From Dicaeum eximium (taxonomy: Eukaryota > Chordata > Aves > Passeriformes > Dicaeidae): DNA of 64,000 nt. Positions 11,641-23,880 of the stretch are shown piece by piece. The notes under the pieces were generated by a model. It did not search any database and was not told the DNA's origin. It saw nothing but the letters and a program-made list of their open reading frames with translations. The stretch spans positions 1,449,069 through 1,513,068 of the forward strand of contig VWZP01001589.1 of assembly GCA_013396995.1 (NCBI GenBank), in the 5' to 3' direction. Both the position numbers and the translations under genes were made by a program. Every line of letters begins with the position of its first letter. Positions within the stretch are counted from its first letter, which is position 1.

Positions 11641-14285
11641 TAATATTAAGATTTATCACCATTAAATAGAATGCGTCTTTGAGATATTATGTCCAAATTT
11701 TTCTTAACATGAAATATATTACTTGGGTTTTCCTTTTCTTTTCAGAAGCATCATTGCAATACTCTTATATTACTGAATAAATAAAGTTTCTGTGAACTGC
11801 AAAAAGGCAAATGGCATTTGTCTATCTATTCTTTATCTTTTTTCTGAATTTTCCTTTCTAACTTTAATCTCTACACATAGAGGAAAACCAAGTTTTCCAG
11901 AAAAAAGATATCTTCCATAATCTTTTTTTTTCCTCACTTGCACTGAAATATGTCTTTCTTTCCTTTCTCTCAAATACACTGCACTTCCTTATTGATCAAA
12001 TAACACCCCCAAAATGATGCAAAAAAAATTAAGACTAACTAAAGAAGAGGCAAAGTACAAAGAACTGGATTAACACAACTGAAATATAGAAGCTGGAGAA
12101 AGAAGATAAAAATCAACAAGAAAAATGTGGAGAGCAATATAAGTCACACAGAAAGTATGAATGAAAATGCATTAAGGAACAGAGAATTTTGAAGTAAGGC
12201 AACTGGAAAAGGTCCTAAGGAGCTATGGGTGATTTACACACTTAAGATTCTTCATGGAATGAAGACACACCAAGGTGGTGGAGCTGCAACTGGAGAGAAA
12301 CAACTGCTATCTAATTTGATCCTTCCAGGTAATTACTCAGAAGTTACTGGTTGTCATCCTGGGGAGCCTGTAAGTCTCATCAATAGAATGTGAGGAAAAC
12401 ATAAAACACAGGTTCTACAGTGACTCTTGAATTTGGAAGCTATATTTTTTTCCTTGTGATGTCCTTTTTCACTTTTCAATTTTATTCTTTTGACAAAATA
12501 TTTAGTGTGAGAAAGTTTTGGGAACAAGAAAGGAAGATTTGCGTTATTGCTTTTTTAGTGACCAAAATTAAAGAGTGACGCTTCATTATACACTAGACCA
12601 AGATATTAATGATAGAACATAGTCCACATTAGTATTTCAAGGAGAATAATACTGTTTGCCAAATCATAATATAAAAACAACTATAAAAATAAAAACATTG
12701 TTGAATTAATTCTGAAGACCTTCAAACTAGTGGTGATTTAGACATTCGACAGCATCAGCTCAGCAGTTCTTCAGTGGTTCATATGACTTTCCACAGAGGC
12801 TGCTTTTACTTCATGTGAACAGACTTCCAGCTTTGTCTCCACATAGAATACATGCCAAGAAATGACAGCTTAAGGTTTGTGCCATGAGATCTGATGGCAG
12901 TGCTCATCCAGTTGGTTTAGAAATGATGTTGTAAGAATGCACAACGTATGTGATGATGCCTTGGCTTTCCTTCTCCATCTGCTTTGGGGCTCCCAGGAAA
13001 TCCCCTTCACTAGTGACTCCCATGCAATGATTCTCTGGTTGCTTTTTGAATTTGTTGGTTTGGGGGTTTTTTTCCCTTTTTGGCACAGGTGAATTCCAAG
13101 CAGCAATTTAACTAGCTCTGGACTCCTTGCTTTTAATCATCCAGTTCCTTACACCTGTATATTCTTTTCATATCTTAGATTACAGAATCTCTTGAAAGTC
13201 CTATAAATTTACAAATTCTGGGAAGAATTATTAACATGTGGCTATGCTTTAGATAATGTTTGACAATTGTTTGCAGGGAAATTGCTTCTGTATTACTTAG
13301 TGTAACTTCACCCTGTAGAAGGGTGAAGACTGTAAAAGAACTGTATTGAAATTGCATGTATACTTCCATTTTTTAGTAGAGTCTATCTTTTCCTTGATAA
13401 AGAATGAATGTCGGTGTACTGAATTGAAACAACTTATGTTAGACATTCAGAAGAGAAGCAAGCTTAAAATTCCCAGTGTTAGGATTAATCTTCTTTAGAA
13501 CAAAGTTTCAGTCATGTTAGGCACAAGACTGGGACCTCCTACCCCTTTTTTCCTTCCTATCCATATTTTCAACTGACCAGTGAATAACCTCTTAGGTGCG
13601 TAAATGCTGCAGGTGCATACCTTAGACGTCCATGGAGATATAGAAAGGGATCCAGGTGAACATGGAAAATTCCAGACCAAAAGACAGAACAATAAAGACA
13701 GAAGTAAAAGAAATAGAAATAAATCCTCCATTTTATACTGTTATACTTAATTTTCAATATCTAACTAAAGCAAATGATACTGGGCTCTTTCTTGTTTATA
13801 ATTAAATAACTAGGATGTTTCTGCAACCATTCAGCAGCTGTATTGAAAGTGTTCAAGACAAACATTTGATTAAATTGACTGTACAGTTTAGGGATTTGTC
13901 AAAATTTAATTTTAATTTTAAAAAAATATTGCATGTGATTTATTATCACTTGTGTGCACCAATATCTGTAGAATTCTACAATTCAATACTGCAAGTATTT
14001 TCTGTCCTACAGATGCAATTACTTTGAAAATATTCCCATATTATGAATATTTTTAAGTGTATTATCAAAGGTATTTTGGTATTTACAGTTGCACATGAGT
14101 ACTACAGCTGGGTAGCATTTCCTCTATTGTTTTTTTCTTAAATGATGGGTAATTATGCTACAAACAATGTTATTGATCATCTAATTTGTAAAGCAAAACT
14201 TTTTTGTCCCACATATCCAAGAAAACCAGCCCAAAATAATTTTCTGGTTTTATGGTGTTGTTTCTATGACATGGCAGGATGGGTT
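11641..14285. other. Non-genic AT-rich DNA
   Basis: No gene or recognisable repeat. Frames at 12870-13106, 13175-13369 and 13495-13757 on the minus strand and 13815-14027 on the plus strand have no family features and are of chance length. Confidence 0.55.
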
Positions 14286-15297
14286 GAGGAGGGAGAGCAG
14301 TTGATGTTGCCTACTTCGACTTCAGGATGGCTTTTGACACCATCTCCCATAACATTCTCGTGGGTAAGCTTGTGTGTCAATGACTTGGATGAAGGGATAG
14401 AAAAGGGATAGAATGCATTCAGCAAGTTTGGTGATGATACAAAACTGGGGCAGTGGCTGGCACAGCTGGAGGCTCATTCAGAGGGACCTTGATAGGCTGG
14501 AGAGGTGGGTGGAGAGGAACCAGATGAGGCTCAACAAGGGCAAGTGCAGGGTCCTGCACCTGGGCAGGAATGAGCCCAGGTACCAGCACAGGCTGGGGGC
14601 TGCCCTGCTGGAGAGCAGCTCTGCAGAGAAGGACCTGGGAGTCCTGGTGGGTGACAAGCTGGCCATGAGCCAGCAGTGTCCCTGTGGTCAGGAGGGCCAG
14701 TGGGATCCTGGGGTGCGTTGGGAATAGTGTGGCCAGCAGGCTGAGGGGGGTGATCCTCCCGCTCCACTCAGCCCTGGTCAGACCACATCTGGAGTGCTGT
14801 GTCCAGCTCAGGGCTTCTCTGTGCAAGAAGGACAAGAAGCTATTGGAGAGAGTCCAGCAGGGGCCAAAGAGATAAGGATGGGTCTGGAGCATTTCTCTCA
14901 TGAGGAGAGACTGTGGGAGCTGCACCTGTTTGTTCTGGAGAAGACTGAGAGGGGATCTCATAAATACGTATAAACATATCAAAGCTGGGCATCAAGAGGA
15001 TTGTTCCAGACTCTTTTCAGTGGTGCCCATCAATAGGATGAGAAGCAATGGCCATAAACTAAAACACAGGAACTTACAAATTAACGTGAGGAAGAACTTC
15101 TTTATGTTGAGAGTTCCAGAGCACTGGCCCAGGTTGCCCAGGGAAGTAGGTCATGGAATCTCCCTCTCTGGAGATATTGAAAATTCATCTTGACAAACTC
15201 CTGTATAAATGTTCTAGGTGACACTAACTTGGCAGGAGGGGAGGACTAGATGTTTTCCAGAGGTCCCTTCCAATCCTAAGAATTCTGTGATTCTGTT
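14286..15297 (+). mobile_element. CR1 LINE, RT to 3' terminus, internally deleted
   Basis: The best preserved CR1 in the window. It opens in the RT domain (YFDFRMAFDTISHNIL, about 14311-14358), then jumps to VNDLDEGIE, deleting the stretch that would hold motif B. The catalytic loop reads KFGDDTKLG (about 14425-14451), where CR1 normally has FADD. The LQRDLDRLERW...KCRVLHLGRNEP and EKDLGVLVGDKLAMSQQ blocks follow to about 14680. A frameshift then leads into VASRLRGVILPLHSALVRPHLECCVQ and the C-terminal HWPRLPREV block. It ends in ATTCTGTG-ATTCTGT, the CR1 terminal octamers. Three overlapping plus frames (14142-14411, 14413-14727, 14684-15193) are its broken ORF2. The 187-codon minus frame over it is antisense. 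Confidence 0.93.
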
Positions 15298-17645
15298 TGT
15301 CAGAAGACAATTTTGTTGAGGAATTTTTAAAAATACTAATGTAAAAATGTTTTAAACTCATGGAAGTGGATAAAAACATCTAAATCTAAAAGAGTTTCTT
15401 TTGATTTGAAGAAGAGTTTTTAACTGACCTAAACTACCACTGCTAACTTAAACAAAAAAAAAATCTTATCTATATTTATATTCATGGTATATGTATTGAT
15501 ATGCAATATCATATGGATATCAATTATACAACTGTTTTCCACCAACTCTCGCAGTTCAGCTGCTGTGCATTCTGAAAGCTGGTAATATTTTATTGTATTA
15601 GATAACATTGAAATTATTTCTGAAGCATCCTAAGGACCTGATATAAATGAGGTGAGCAGATTTTAGGTGTCTAACCTACTTAAATGCACATCTAAACAAA
15701 TATATTAGAACACTATTTTCAGGCACATAATTGTATTTTAAATCTGATGCTTAAAAAAGGACACAATATACAACAGTGTCTTTAAAAAGAGATAATGAGT
15801 AGAGAATTGCTATGTCCTAATAATGTTGTCGTGAAATAATAAAAGCATGAAAAATAAAATGTGAAATTGCAGGGGGATAATGAGCAGACAAACAAGATCT
15901 AAGCTCCTTAGACAAAAAGGCCTGAGCAGTAATGCTATGTGGGATACTTTTCAACTGAGAAACATGACAGTAAAACACTCTGTCTTGTTATTTTAATGCA
16001 TGAGAAACACTCATACAAAACCAGAAAATAAGCTTTAAGGTCTCTGTCTCTTCTAAACTCTCCCCTCATTAAAAGCCCAATAGGAGTTTTAATTTGTTGA
16101 CACAGTATGAATAGAATCTATAAAGATCACAGCTAATTCTGTCATTTATTTTGCCAGCAACAAAGAAATTGGGCATAAAGAGCACATACACAAAGAACAG
16201 ATGAATTACTCAGGGGCAATAAATTAACGCGCATATTATGACTAGCATTGGTGAAGTATTCCACCCTGGAAAAATAAATATTCTTATTTTCATTTTTCTC
16301 AGCCTGAAATCAACACCAAGGTTGCCAGTTTAATGGTTAAGTTGGTGTTTTTCACCCTTAAAGATTCTTCTTTCCAGTAGTTCAAAGCCCCACAATATAC
16401 ATGTGCATCCAGCTAAAACTTACTATGAAAGGTCAAAACATTTTTAACTTCTTATTTAAACAATAAAAAAAAAGCTGATTTTAGTTCAAAAACCAATACT
16501 ACATATATTTGTAGATGTAATCGCTTTATAAATAATATTCCATTTTAAAATAAATCATCCCTTCTTTTCAGTTTTCAGGAAGGAATACTGTCCAGTGCCA
16601 GTCTTAGAGACTGTGCTTTACTCTGAGCAAGGTATGTTCAAGTTCATATGGAATTAAGGAAAAGTATATTAGTTATTAGCAGTGTCCAAATGATTTTTAA
16701 TGAAATCTGAGAAAATGTAGAGCTTATGGAGCACCACTTGTTCAGGTTTACTAAAAGAACCATATTCCATTGGAGCAAAGCAAAGTCCTACCTGTATCTG
16801 CTGATTTTAAGTTTAGTGTTGTATTTGCACATTTCTGTGTGAATCAAGTACACCAAAGTGTCAATTACTTTGACAGAATTTCCTTGAAGTCTCATAATTA
16901 TGTTTTAACCACAAAATATAATTTAACAATTATATTTTAGCCATCAACACTGAAAACAAAGCATTAACAGACTTTGTAGCCTGAGAGATAATGAATCAGA
17001 TTATCAGACTTCAATGGCCTTTATGGCCTAGAGACATAATGACCTTTTCCTTTCAGATCCCCAAAAGCAGTACTTCCAGTAGCACTCAAGATCTTCAGTT
17101 TTATCTTAAAACAAACAAGCAAACAAACAAACAAACAAGTGAATTTTGACTTTGAAAAAATCAAAGACAATTCTCTTGTCTTCTGCATAAACAGTTCCTC
17201 AAAACTATGCCCATTCAGATGAAGAACCTGGGTAAATGACATTGCCTGTCTCAAGCAGATTTCTTCCTCCTTTTCAAGGCAGCATCATTGTTGAAAATTC
17301 CATATAGTCTCTGTTTATTTTCTTTGGAAATTTGTGTCCATGTCATAATTTTACTTGCTTATTTTCAACAACTAGATAATGGCGTTAATGGTGTTACCTA
17401 GTTCCCTAACAGGGGAACTGTGAAGGAAGGCTTTCAATACAATGCTCTGTCAGGAAAATTTTAACCACTTTTTAATGACTTTTGGTAGTAGTAAGGAGGT
17501 AAAAGGCACCTTGCTGCAGTAAAGGAGGGTAAGTGGTTTATTTACTCTTTGGCAGTAGGGTTTATCCAAATAAATAAATAAGAGTATGGTGTTGCCATTA
17601 ACCTGCAAAGCAAGGTGTTCCCTTCAACTCATGTTGTTTTGATAG
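15298..17645. other. Non-genic AT-rich DNA
   Basis: No gene was recognised. It contains a short (CAAA)n tract at 17108-17139 and an exon-like interval with good acceptor and donor at 16579-16631 (see findings). The stretch around 16070-16270 has fewer simple runs than its flanks; whether it is conserved cannot be judged from sequence alone. Confidence 0.5.
17108..17139. repeat. (CAAA)n tetranucleotide tract
   Basis: Six to seven near-perfect CAAA units with one CAAG interruption, directly visible. Confidence 0.9.
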
Positions 17646-18107
17646 GTGTTTGAAGGAGGCTGTGTCCCTGTTGGAATTCTGTGCTGGAGGCAGGCTCCTG
17701 GCAGGACCCCTGGCACCATGGAGAGATGGACCCACCCTGGAGCAGGTTTGCTGGTTGGACTTGTGATTCCACAGGAATCCCACCTGTGCTTGAAGGACTG
17801 CACCCTGAGGAAGGACCCCATGCTAGGGTGAAGCTGGGCCTGGGAAGAAGGGAAGGGTAGGGCAAAAGTGTGCAAGATCTGTTTTTATTTGTTGTTAACC
17901 TATTCTGACTTTTGATTGACAATAAATTAAATTAGTATCCCGAAGCCAAGTCTGTTTTACCCATGATAGCAATTGGTGATTGAGTTCCCGGCCCTTTTCT
18001 CAACCCACAAGAATTTTATCATATTTCCCATCCTGTCTTGATAAGGAGGAAAGTTGATAAAGCAGCTTGGTGGACACCTGGCATCCAGTCAAGGTCAATC
18101 CATTACA
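17646..18107 (+). mobile_element. Shortened avian ERVL-type LTR (3' part)
   Basis: A repeat familiar from bird genomes. It has repeated 'GGAGCAGG...CTGGCAGGAC...GTGGA' units (about 17690-17800), a GGGAAGAAGGGAAGGG stretch, then a polyadenylation signal inside AATAAATTAAATTA (17921). Next comes the AAGCCAAGTCTGTTTTACCC landmark, a GATAAGGAGGAAAGTTGATAAAG segment and the terminus CACCTGGCATCCAGTC...CATTACA. The CA at 18106-18107 is the LTR end. The array of GGAGCAGG-type units is much shorter than in full copies. The 5' TG end and a target duplication were not found, so the copy is 5'-truncated or deleted. Assignment to an ERVL-like family is from memory of avian repeats. Confidence 0.75.
17921..17926 (+). 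promoter_or_regulatory. LTR polyadenylation signal
   Basis: An AATAAA hexamer within the conserved R/U5 region of the LTR at 17646-18107. It could still provide a premature poly(A) site to a plus-strand transcript. Confidence 0.6.
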
Positions 18108-21100
18108 GAATCTCAGATCTTTTGATGAAATGACAAAACATGTCCTTAAACTTTGATAACTGAGTTTGAAAATGCCTTATACATAAATAAAGAATGTTAA
18201 CTTCTACATTGTTAATGCATAACCTATATTGCACTTATTTGCAATTGCCCTTTTCTTGACAATCATCTTATTAGTGCAGAAATGCAAGATTTATGTGAAA
18301 ATAATGTGGAGGCAATAGAATATTTCACCTTTAGAGATAAAAGTGGTCTTCTACAATCTAAAGATGGAGAGAGTCAGAGTAGCAGAGGCATGAACTCTCC
18401 TTGCGTAATCCCACTGCCAATTTTAGACCTTACACTCCAACACCCAAAGTCTGGATTGAAAAAAAAAAAAACAAACATCCTACCATCAAAAGTCTACAAA
18501 AGATACATGTGCTGGCACATTATGATAATTAGAGTCATTAAATACATGTTTAGATTGGGTTTTGCAAAGGATTTGAAACCACTGTAAGAAGATGATGACA
18601 GACACTTTACCACTAGAGCATTTTTACTTTCTCCTCCTAATATGTTTGCATCTTTTTCAAAATCTTCTGGTGCTGAGATTTGCTTTTAAAAAATAGCTAT
18701 ATTTGAACAAAAAAAAATTTGATGCATTGGTATTTAAGAAAATAGAGTGTTCCATGTCTTTTCCATCTTTTGAGAAAAAATATTTAGCTCCAGAGGGAAA
18801 AGCTGACAACAATAAAGTCAAAAGAGGGAAAGATTTGGTGGCTAGATCACGTCCACTCCCTGTCTGAGGAGGGAAGGGAAGGGAAGGGAAGGGAAGGGAA
18901 GGGAAGGGAAGGGAAGGGAAAAGTAAAGCAAAGAATTATGGAATGAACTTTGCTTTCCTTCCAATGTGAAAAGCAATAAGAAGCCTTTTATAAAGTCAGG
19001 GTGTAATTCTGCTCTGTTGAATAAAATGATTAAATTGTAACAGTGGAAAGACTGTGTACATAAGCCATGAATCAGCTAATAGCCAGACATGGATATTGAA
19101 ATGTACTTTCTTCAGAGATGAAAGTAATCACCTGTCAGCCTTTTACTCTGACAGAATAGGTCATTGTATCAGACAGAGTATTTGTGCAGGGTGGAAAAAA
19201 AAGAGCCATGTTGTGGTTTTTTAGTTTGGTTGGTGGTTATTTGTCTGAAGGTGGAGAAGCTCTAAATCAAATAACTCAGTCTTTGTTTTGCCATTTCTAT
19301 CTCTGTTCAACATCAAATCTGGGATTCATCAGGCCTTCTTCCCTTTATAAATAGTTTGCTAACTTTTGCTATCTCTATCCCTGGTATGGTTTTCCTCTCT
19401 CAATGTGTCTCTGCACCTTGTGTCTTGTCTTTCAGATTTTTCTAAGAGGCCTTCTGTAACTCTGTATACTCTTTAGAGAAGTTGACTGCTATTAACAAAG
19501 CACTAAAGTCTTTAGGTCAAGCTGACAAAGGTTAGCTGGACTCCAGGGACTATCTTTACTCCCTTCTGAACAGTAACAAAACAAAACAAACCTTAAAGTT
19601 GTTTCTCTAAGGAATCAATAGGGCTAATTAAAAGTACAGTCTGCCTTTCTCAAATCACTCTGTTAGCCCTTCAGGACAAAGCCACTTCTTGCACTGAAGC
19701 CCTAGGCAGCTACAATCAGATAAACAAGTGTACATTTATGGTTGATAACAGTTCTATCAGAGACATCACCTATGTTTTCATCAGCTACAAAACCATAAGG
19801 TTTTATTTCCAGTTAGGCAAAAATTATGTGCAGTCACAGCACTGTGAGAGCCTTGTAACTGAGACAGAGGTTAAATGAGACTTAAATGTCAGCACCACAT
19901 TTTGTCTCTAAATGGCTTAGGAAGGAACAGTCTCAGACTGAAAGGTGCAAACATATAAGTTACTTTTGCCTACAAGTGGTATTCATGCGTTGTAGAAAGT
20001 GACTCAGAGTAGCTTTAAAATACTTTGAAATATGGGGACTCAAAAGGAGTAGTGGGCATATCTCTATTCCTAAACATAGAAATGGAAAAGGCCACAGGTG
20101 GATTGTTATATTAAATATGTGAACTATGAATGCTGAAAAAGATATTCTTAAACCGAATGACAGAGTGGCAGCTAAAGTACAATCTCTGTATATTTTCATT
20201 TTGTGTCTGACCAAAAGTAAAACCAGAATAATTCACAGCAAGCAAACATATCCACAAGTTCTAAAAAAATCCTGGAAAATTCTGATTGCTCTTCAATTTT
20301 TGTTTTCATGAAACTGCAGCTTTCCCCATGGTTAGAAAACAGTACAGATATTACAGACAGTAGAAATACAGTAAATGCATATGTGTGTGAATAAAGATTT
20401 TTTTTCCCTTTATAAATGTCTGAAAAAAATCAATATACTTTTTTATGGCTCTTCTATTTTAAAGCTGAAGTCATGCTATGTTTATTTGAAGTGCTCTGTA
20501 TTTTCATCTGGCATGCAAGATGGAATTGAAGGATATGATCCATTCTACTAAATTTGGAGTGTTGTTTTATTTCTGTTTGTTTAGTTTTTCTATTTCCAGC
20601 TAGAAAAAGCCCCATCAATTTCCAGACATCTCACTGAAGTCTCCTGAGCCTTGGTCACACCATCTGTCTGGGAACTTTCTCATTATAGGATAAGTAAATA
20701 AGCATTAGGAGCTGTGCTTATACTGTGAATGTCTCTTACACTGTGGCTTTTCTATAAGTCTAGCAGATCCACTGCATATTTTGTGTTTTCAGCCTACAAA
20801 GCACTATGTGTGGACATGAAGATGTTTATGAATTTTATTTCTGCTATCTTGACTCTTTGTTTATGCATTAACAAAAGGCTTACAATTCTGAATTTAATAA
20901 TAGCAAGAAAAATTCATTTCTTGGAGAGTCTATTAGTGACACTAATGACCTCATAAAAATCATGCTTGAAAGAGACACATTTTAGAGCTGTTGTAGGTAT
21001 CATCCCTCCTTCGTACATGCCCCTTTATTATTCTTAATTTTTCAAGATCAATGGAAGAGTAAAACACTTCTCCATTCTTATTCTTTTGTGTTTTCGTACC

Positions 21101-23513
21101 AGATTTACTTATTTACGTTATTTACTTTTTCATTTTTCTGATATTCAGGGGACAATGAGGAGAAGGAGGAGAGAACAAGCAAAGTCCTCACACTGATCCA
21201 TGTTTACCATGGGGAAGACAGAGCATGTTGTAATTTATATTTTATGATTGACTTGCTGTCAGGAGCAAGAGTTCCATGGTTTCAGGAGCATCCCCAAGAA
21301 AGCCCCATTTCACACAGTATGGATATTACCCTTGTGAAAAGATCCATACTGCCTCAAGTTTCATTACTGTGTTGAAAGCTTGTGCTCCCTTTGGTAATTG
21401 TGACTTAAGACTGTCAAGCTACTTGAATTTTGAGCAGCCATGAGCTTGATGAAGAACCATCCTCTGTACACAAAATGTATCATATTTCTACATATGCATT
21501 TTTTACTCCTGATCTTTGAGAAAACAAGGTCAGACCTTTCAATATGGCTCAGAAATTGTCGTGACTCACCATGTTACAGCAGTATCAAATTGTTATAAAA
21601 AGAGCTCTTGGAATACTCAAGGATTTAAGTTAGTTTAATGAAAGTACTTGTATGGAAGATATTACGCTCAAAGTCAAAGATTTTTCCTTCTAGTTTCTGC
21701 AATCTTAATTTCTTTTGCATTATTCCATTGAAATATTTATTTTATTGTGTACATAAAATGCTTTCAGGATTCTAACCTACTGTATGGATCATGTTGACTA
21801 GTTATTCAAAGAAAAGGTATCTGAGACTGGGAGATGTTAAACAACTGATGAAAAATGCTTAAGCAAAGCTGTGGAATCAAGTTTTAGCTGAGAAATTATT
21901 GTGAACAGCAAACACTATTTTTCCAGGAATAGGGCTCTGAGGAATACCTGCAACCAGGGTTCAGTCTGGTTGGTGAATTAGTCATCTATTTCTCCAGAGA
22001 GATTTTCATTCTTCCTACTGTTGTTTGTCCTTTCTACAGCCTTTGTACCTAACAAGCTAATATCTCACACATTTCCCCAGCGTCTTCAAATCTCAGTGGA
22101 ATGATTCTTTGTGTTTTCTTTCCTTCAGAAATTTTTCATCTCTGATGGATATTTCTTTACCTCACTATTTTTTTTTCTATTTAGATTAGCAATTGTGTCC
22201 TACCAATTTTTTTAATATATTCTTTTTTATATGGCATTTTCAAAATAACTTTATACCTTTGTCATCCATGACCACTTTTTTTTTTTAACTTGTACCCCTT
22301 GCTCCTTTATAGCACTGCACTGTTTTTTCAAAAGGGGGGTCTATTGAAGACAATATTCAGAAGCATGAAAGGACAACTGTGGATCAAAAATGTATTTAGT
22401 GCTGCTTATTGCTTCACTTGTTAGTTTTTCTTCACTTTTCAGATGAAGAACTCATATACTTAATTTTAATTACTTTTTAATAATGGTTCAGTTATGACTT
22501 ATTTTGTTTAATCAGCCAATGGAATACTTAAACCTCCAAACTAGTGTACCCAACACTCACTAATGGAGTCATAATGATAAAAAAAAAAAGATTCTATAAT
22601 TGGTAGATTTCATCAACTAAGAACGCTGTTGCTTAATCTGCTGTGGCAGGAACTTTGCACTACTTTGCCTGGATCTAGTAGTGCCAAAGAAAGAATATTT
22701 CTAAGTCCATGCAGTTATGTTAAAGAAGTAGTACAGCCCTCTTCCACACATTACCAATTTCATATTGCTGTTGAAAATTTGACAAATTAAAATTAGTAAG
22801 TAGCACTGTGTTTTGTATGCTTTATGTAAAGGAAAACTTAAATCAATGGACTATTTTAATTAATATAATTAATTATTTATCTGTATCTAGATCTAAACCC
22901 AAATGGAATCTGAATAAATTCCCAAATATTATAGTTTCCTGAATACAATATATTACTTTCATGTGCATCATACAACATCCAAGTGACCAATATCCAAATG
23001 GCAGTTTTCCAATATCTGAGGACTACCACAGGAATTAAAAGAGTCGGAGAAATATAGGTTCTTTTCCTTTTATGGGATAGACTGTTCGAAGCACATGTCT
23101 TACAAACATTGAGAGAAATGGATGAAAATTTCTGCTTAAGCCAGAAAACTGAACTACATTTTTCTCTAGAGCACTTCAGCAGATACTCTGTTCTTGAAAT
23201 AGTTATTTGGTAATGGAATTCAGGACAAAGAACATTGTGAGGTCTGACACTACCCTAGCAATACAGGAAGTGCTAACAATATATGGGCAGAACTCAGCTG
23301 AGAAATTCCCAGTAACTACTGCTGGGCACTTCAAGGGCTCAATGTCTTCCTACCTGTAGTCCTCCACTGTGTTTTGGTACTGAAGAATACCTCACAAAAA
23401 TTCTGGCAGCTTTGTTTTTATTTTGGCTGTTACAAATAGAAAAAGACCCCAGACTAATCCCAGCAAGTTTTTGTTTTCCTGTCCATATCTGCATTTCCTT
23501 TAAAGGGTATTAT
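18108..23513. other. Non-genic AT-rich DNA
   Basis: No gene or interspersed repeat was recognised over 5.4 kb. It contains the (GGGAA)10 tract at 18871-18920. The 101-codon plus frame at 18282-18587 contains a run of lysines from an A12 tract, has no recognisable domain and is probably chance. Confidence 0.55.
18871..18920. repeat. (GGGAA)10 pentanucleotide microsatellite
   Basis: Ten perfect GGGAA units in 50 bases. The ten G3 runs with two-base AA loops meet the standard G-quadruplex motif and could form two tandem quadruplexes. The all-purine strand is also a mirror repeat capable of triplex DNA. Confidence 0.97.
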
Positions 23514-23880
23514 TGTTGCTGGAATCCCGGCACGGGTGAATCAGGACTCTTTGACTCCAATATCAGAAGGCTTATATGATTTATTAAAATGACTCCATTT
23601 TTCAGAAGGAATTTGGGCTATGTGTGCCCAGGTTCTGAGCTAATATCTTTCTTCTCTGTGCTCAGTACCCAAACTCTCGAAAATGCCAGAAAATGCTTAC
23701 CAAGTCTGGGAGATCGCAATTCTCTATATCATAGGTTGAGAGAAGAAAAGTTCTCATCCCCCATGTGGGAGACAGGGCAGCCAAATACCATCCTGTCCTT
23801 GAACACACATAGTCCTGAGAAATTTTTTTACAGAAAATCTGCAGAGAAAATGAGATTTCCCATGGAAGAAAAACATTAGC
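23514..23880 (-). mobile_element. Probable ERV LTR piece, minus strand
   Basis: It starts TGTTGCTGGAATCCC on the plus strand and shares a short, similarly placed landmark with the LTR at 10506: CAGGACTCTTTGA, then CAGAAGGCTT, then a TTTATT (AATAAA on the minus strand) at about 23579-23584. This layout fits the R/U5 end of a minus-oriented LTR. Raised GC content persists to about 23880. A possible far end is CA at 24140-24141, followed by TATTAT, which also precedes the start (23508-23513); that would make a 628-bp LTR with a 6-bp duplication. The AT-rich match could be chance. The 96-codon plus frame at 23589-23879 lies inside it and is not considered a gene. Confidence 0.45.

Noticed and set aside
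14419..14982. 187-codon open frame on the minus strand, the longest in the window
   Set aside because: It lies wholly antisense to the GC-rich CR1 ORF2 at 14286-15297; the open frame is a by-product of CR1 codon composition.
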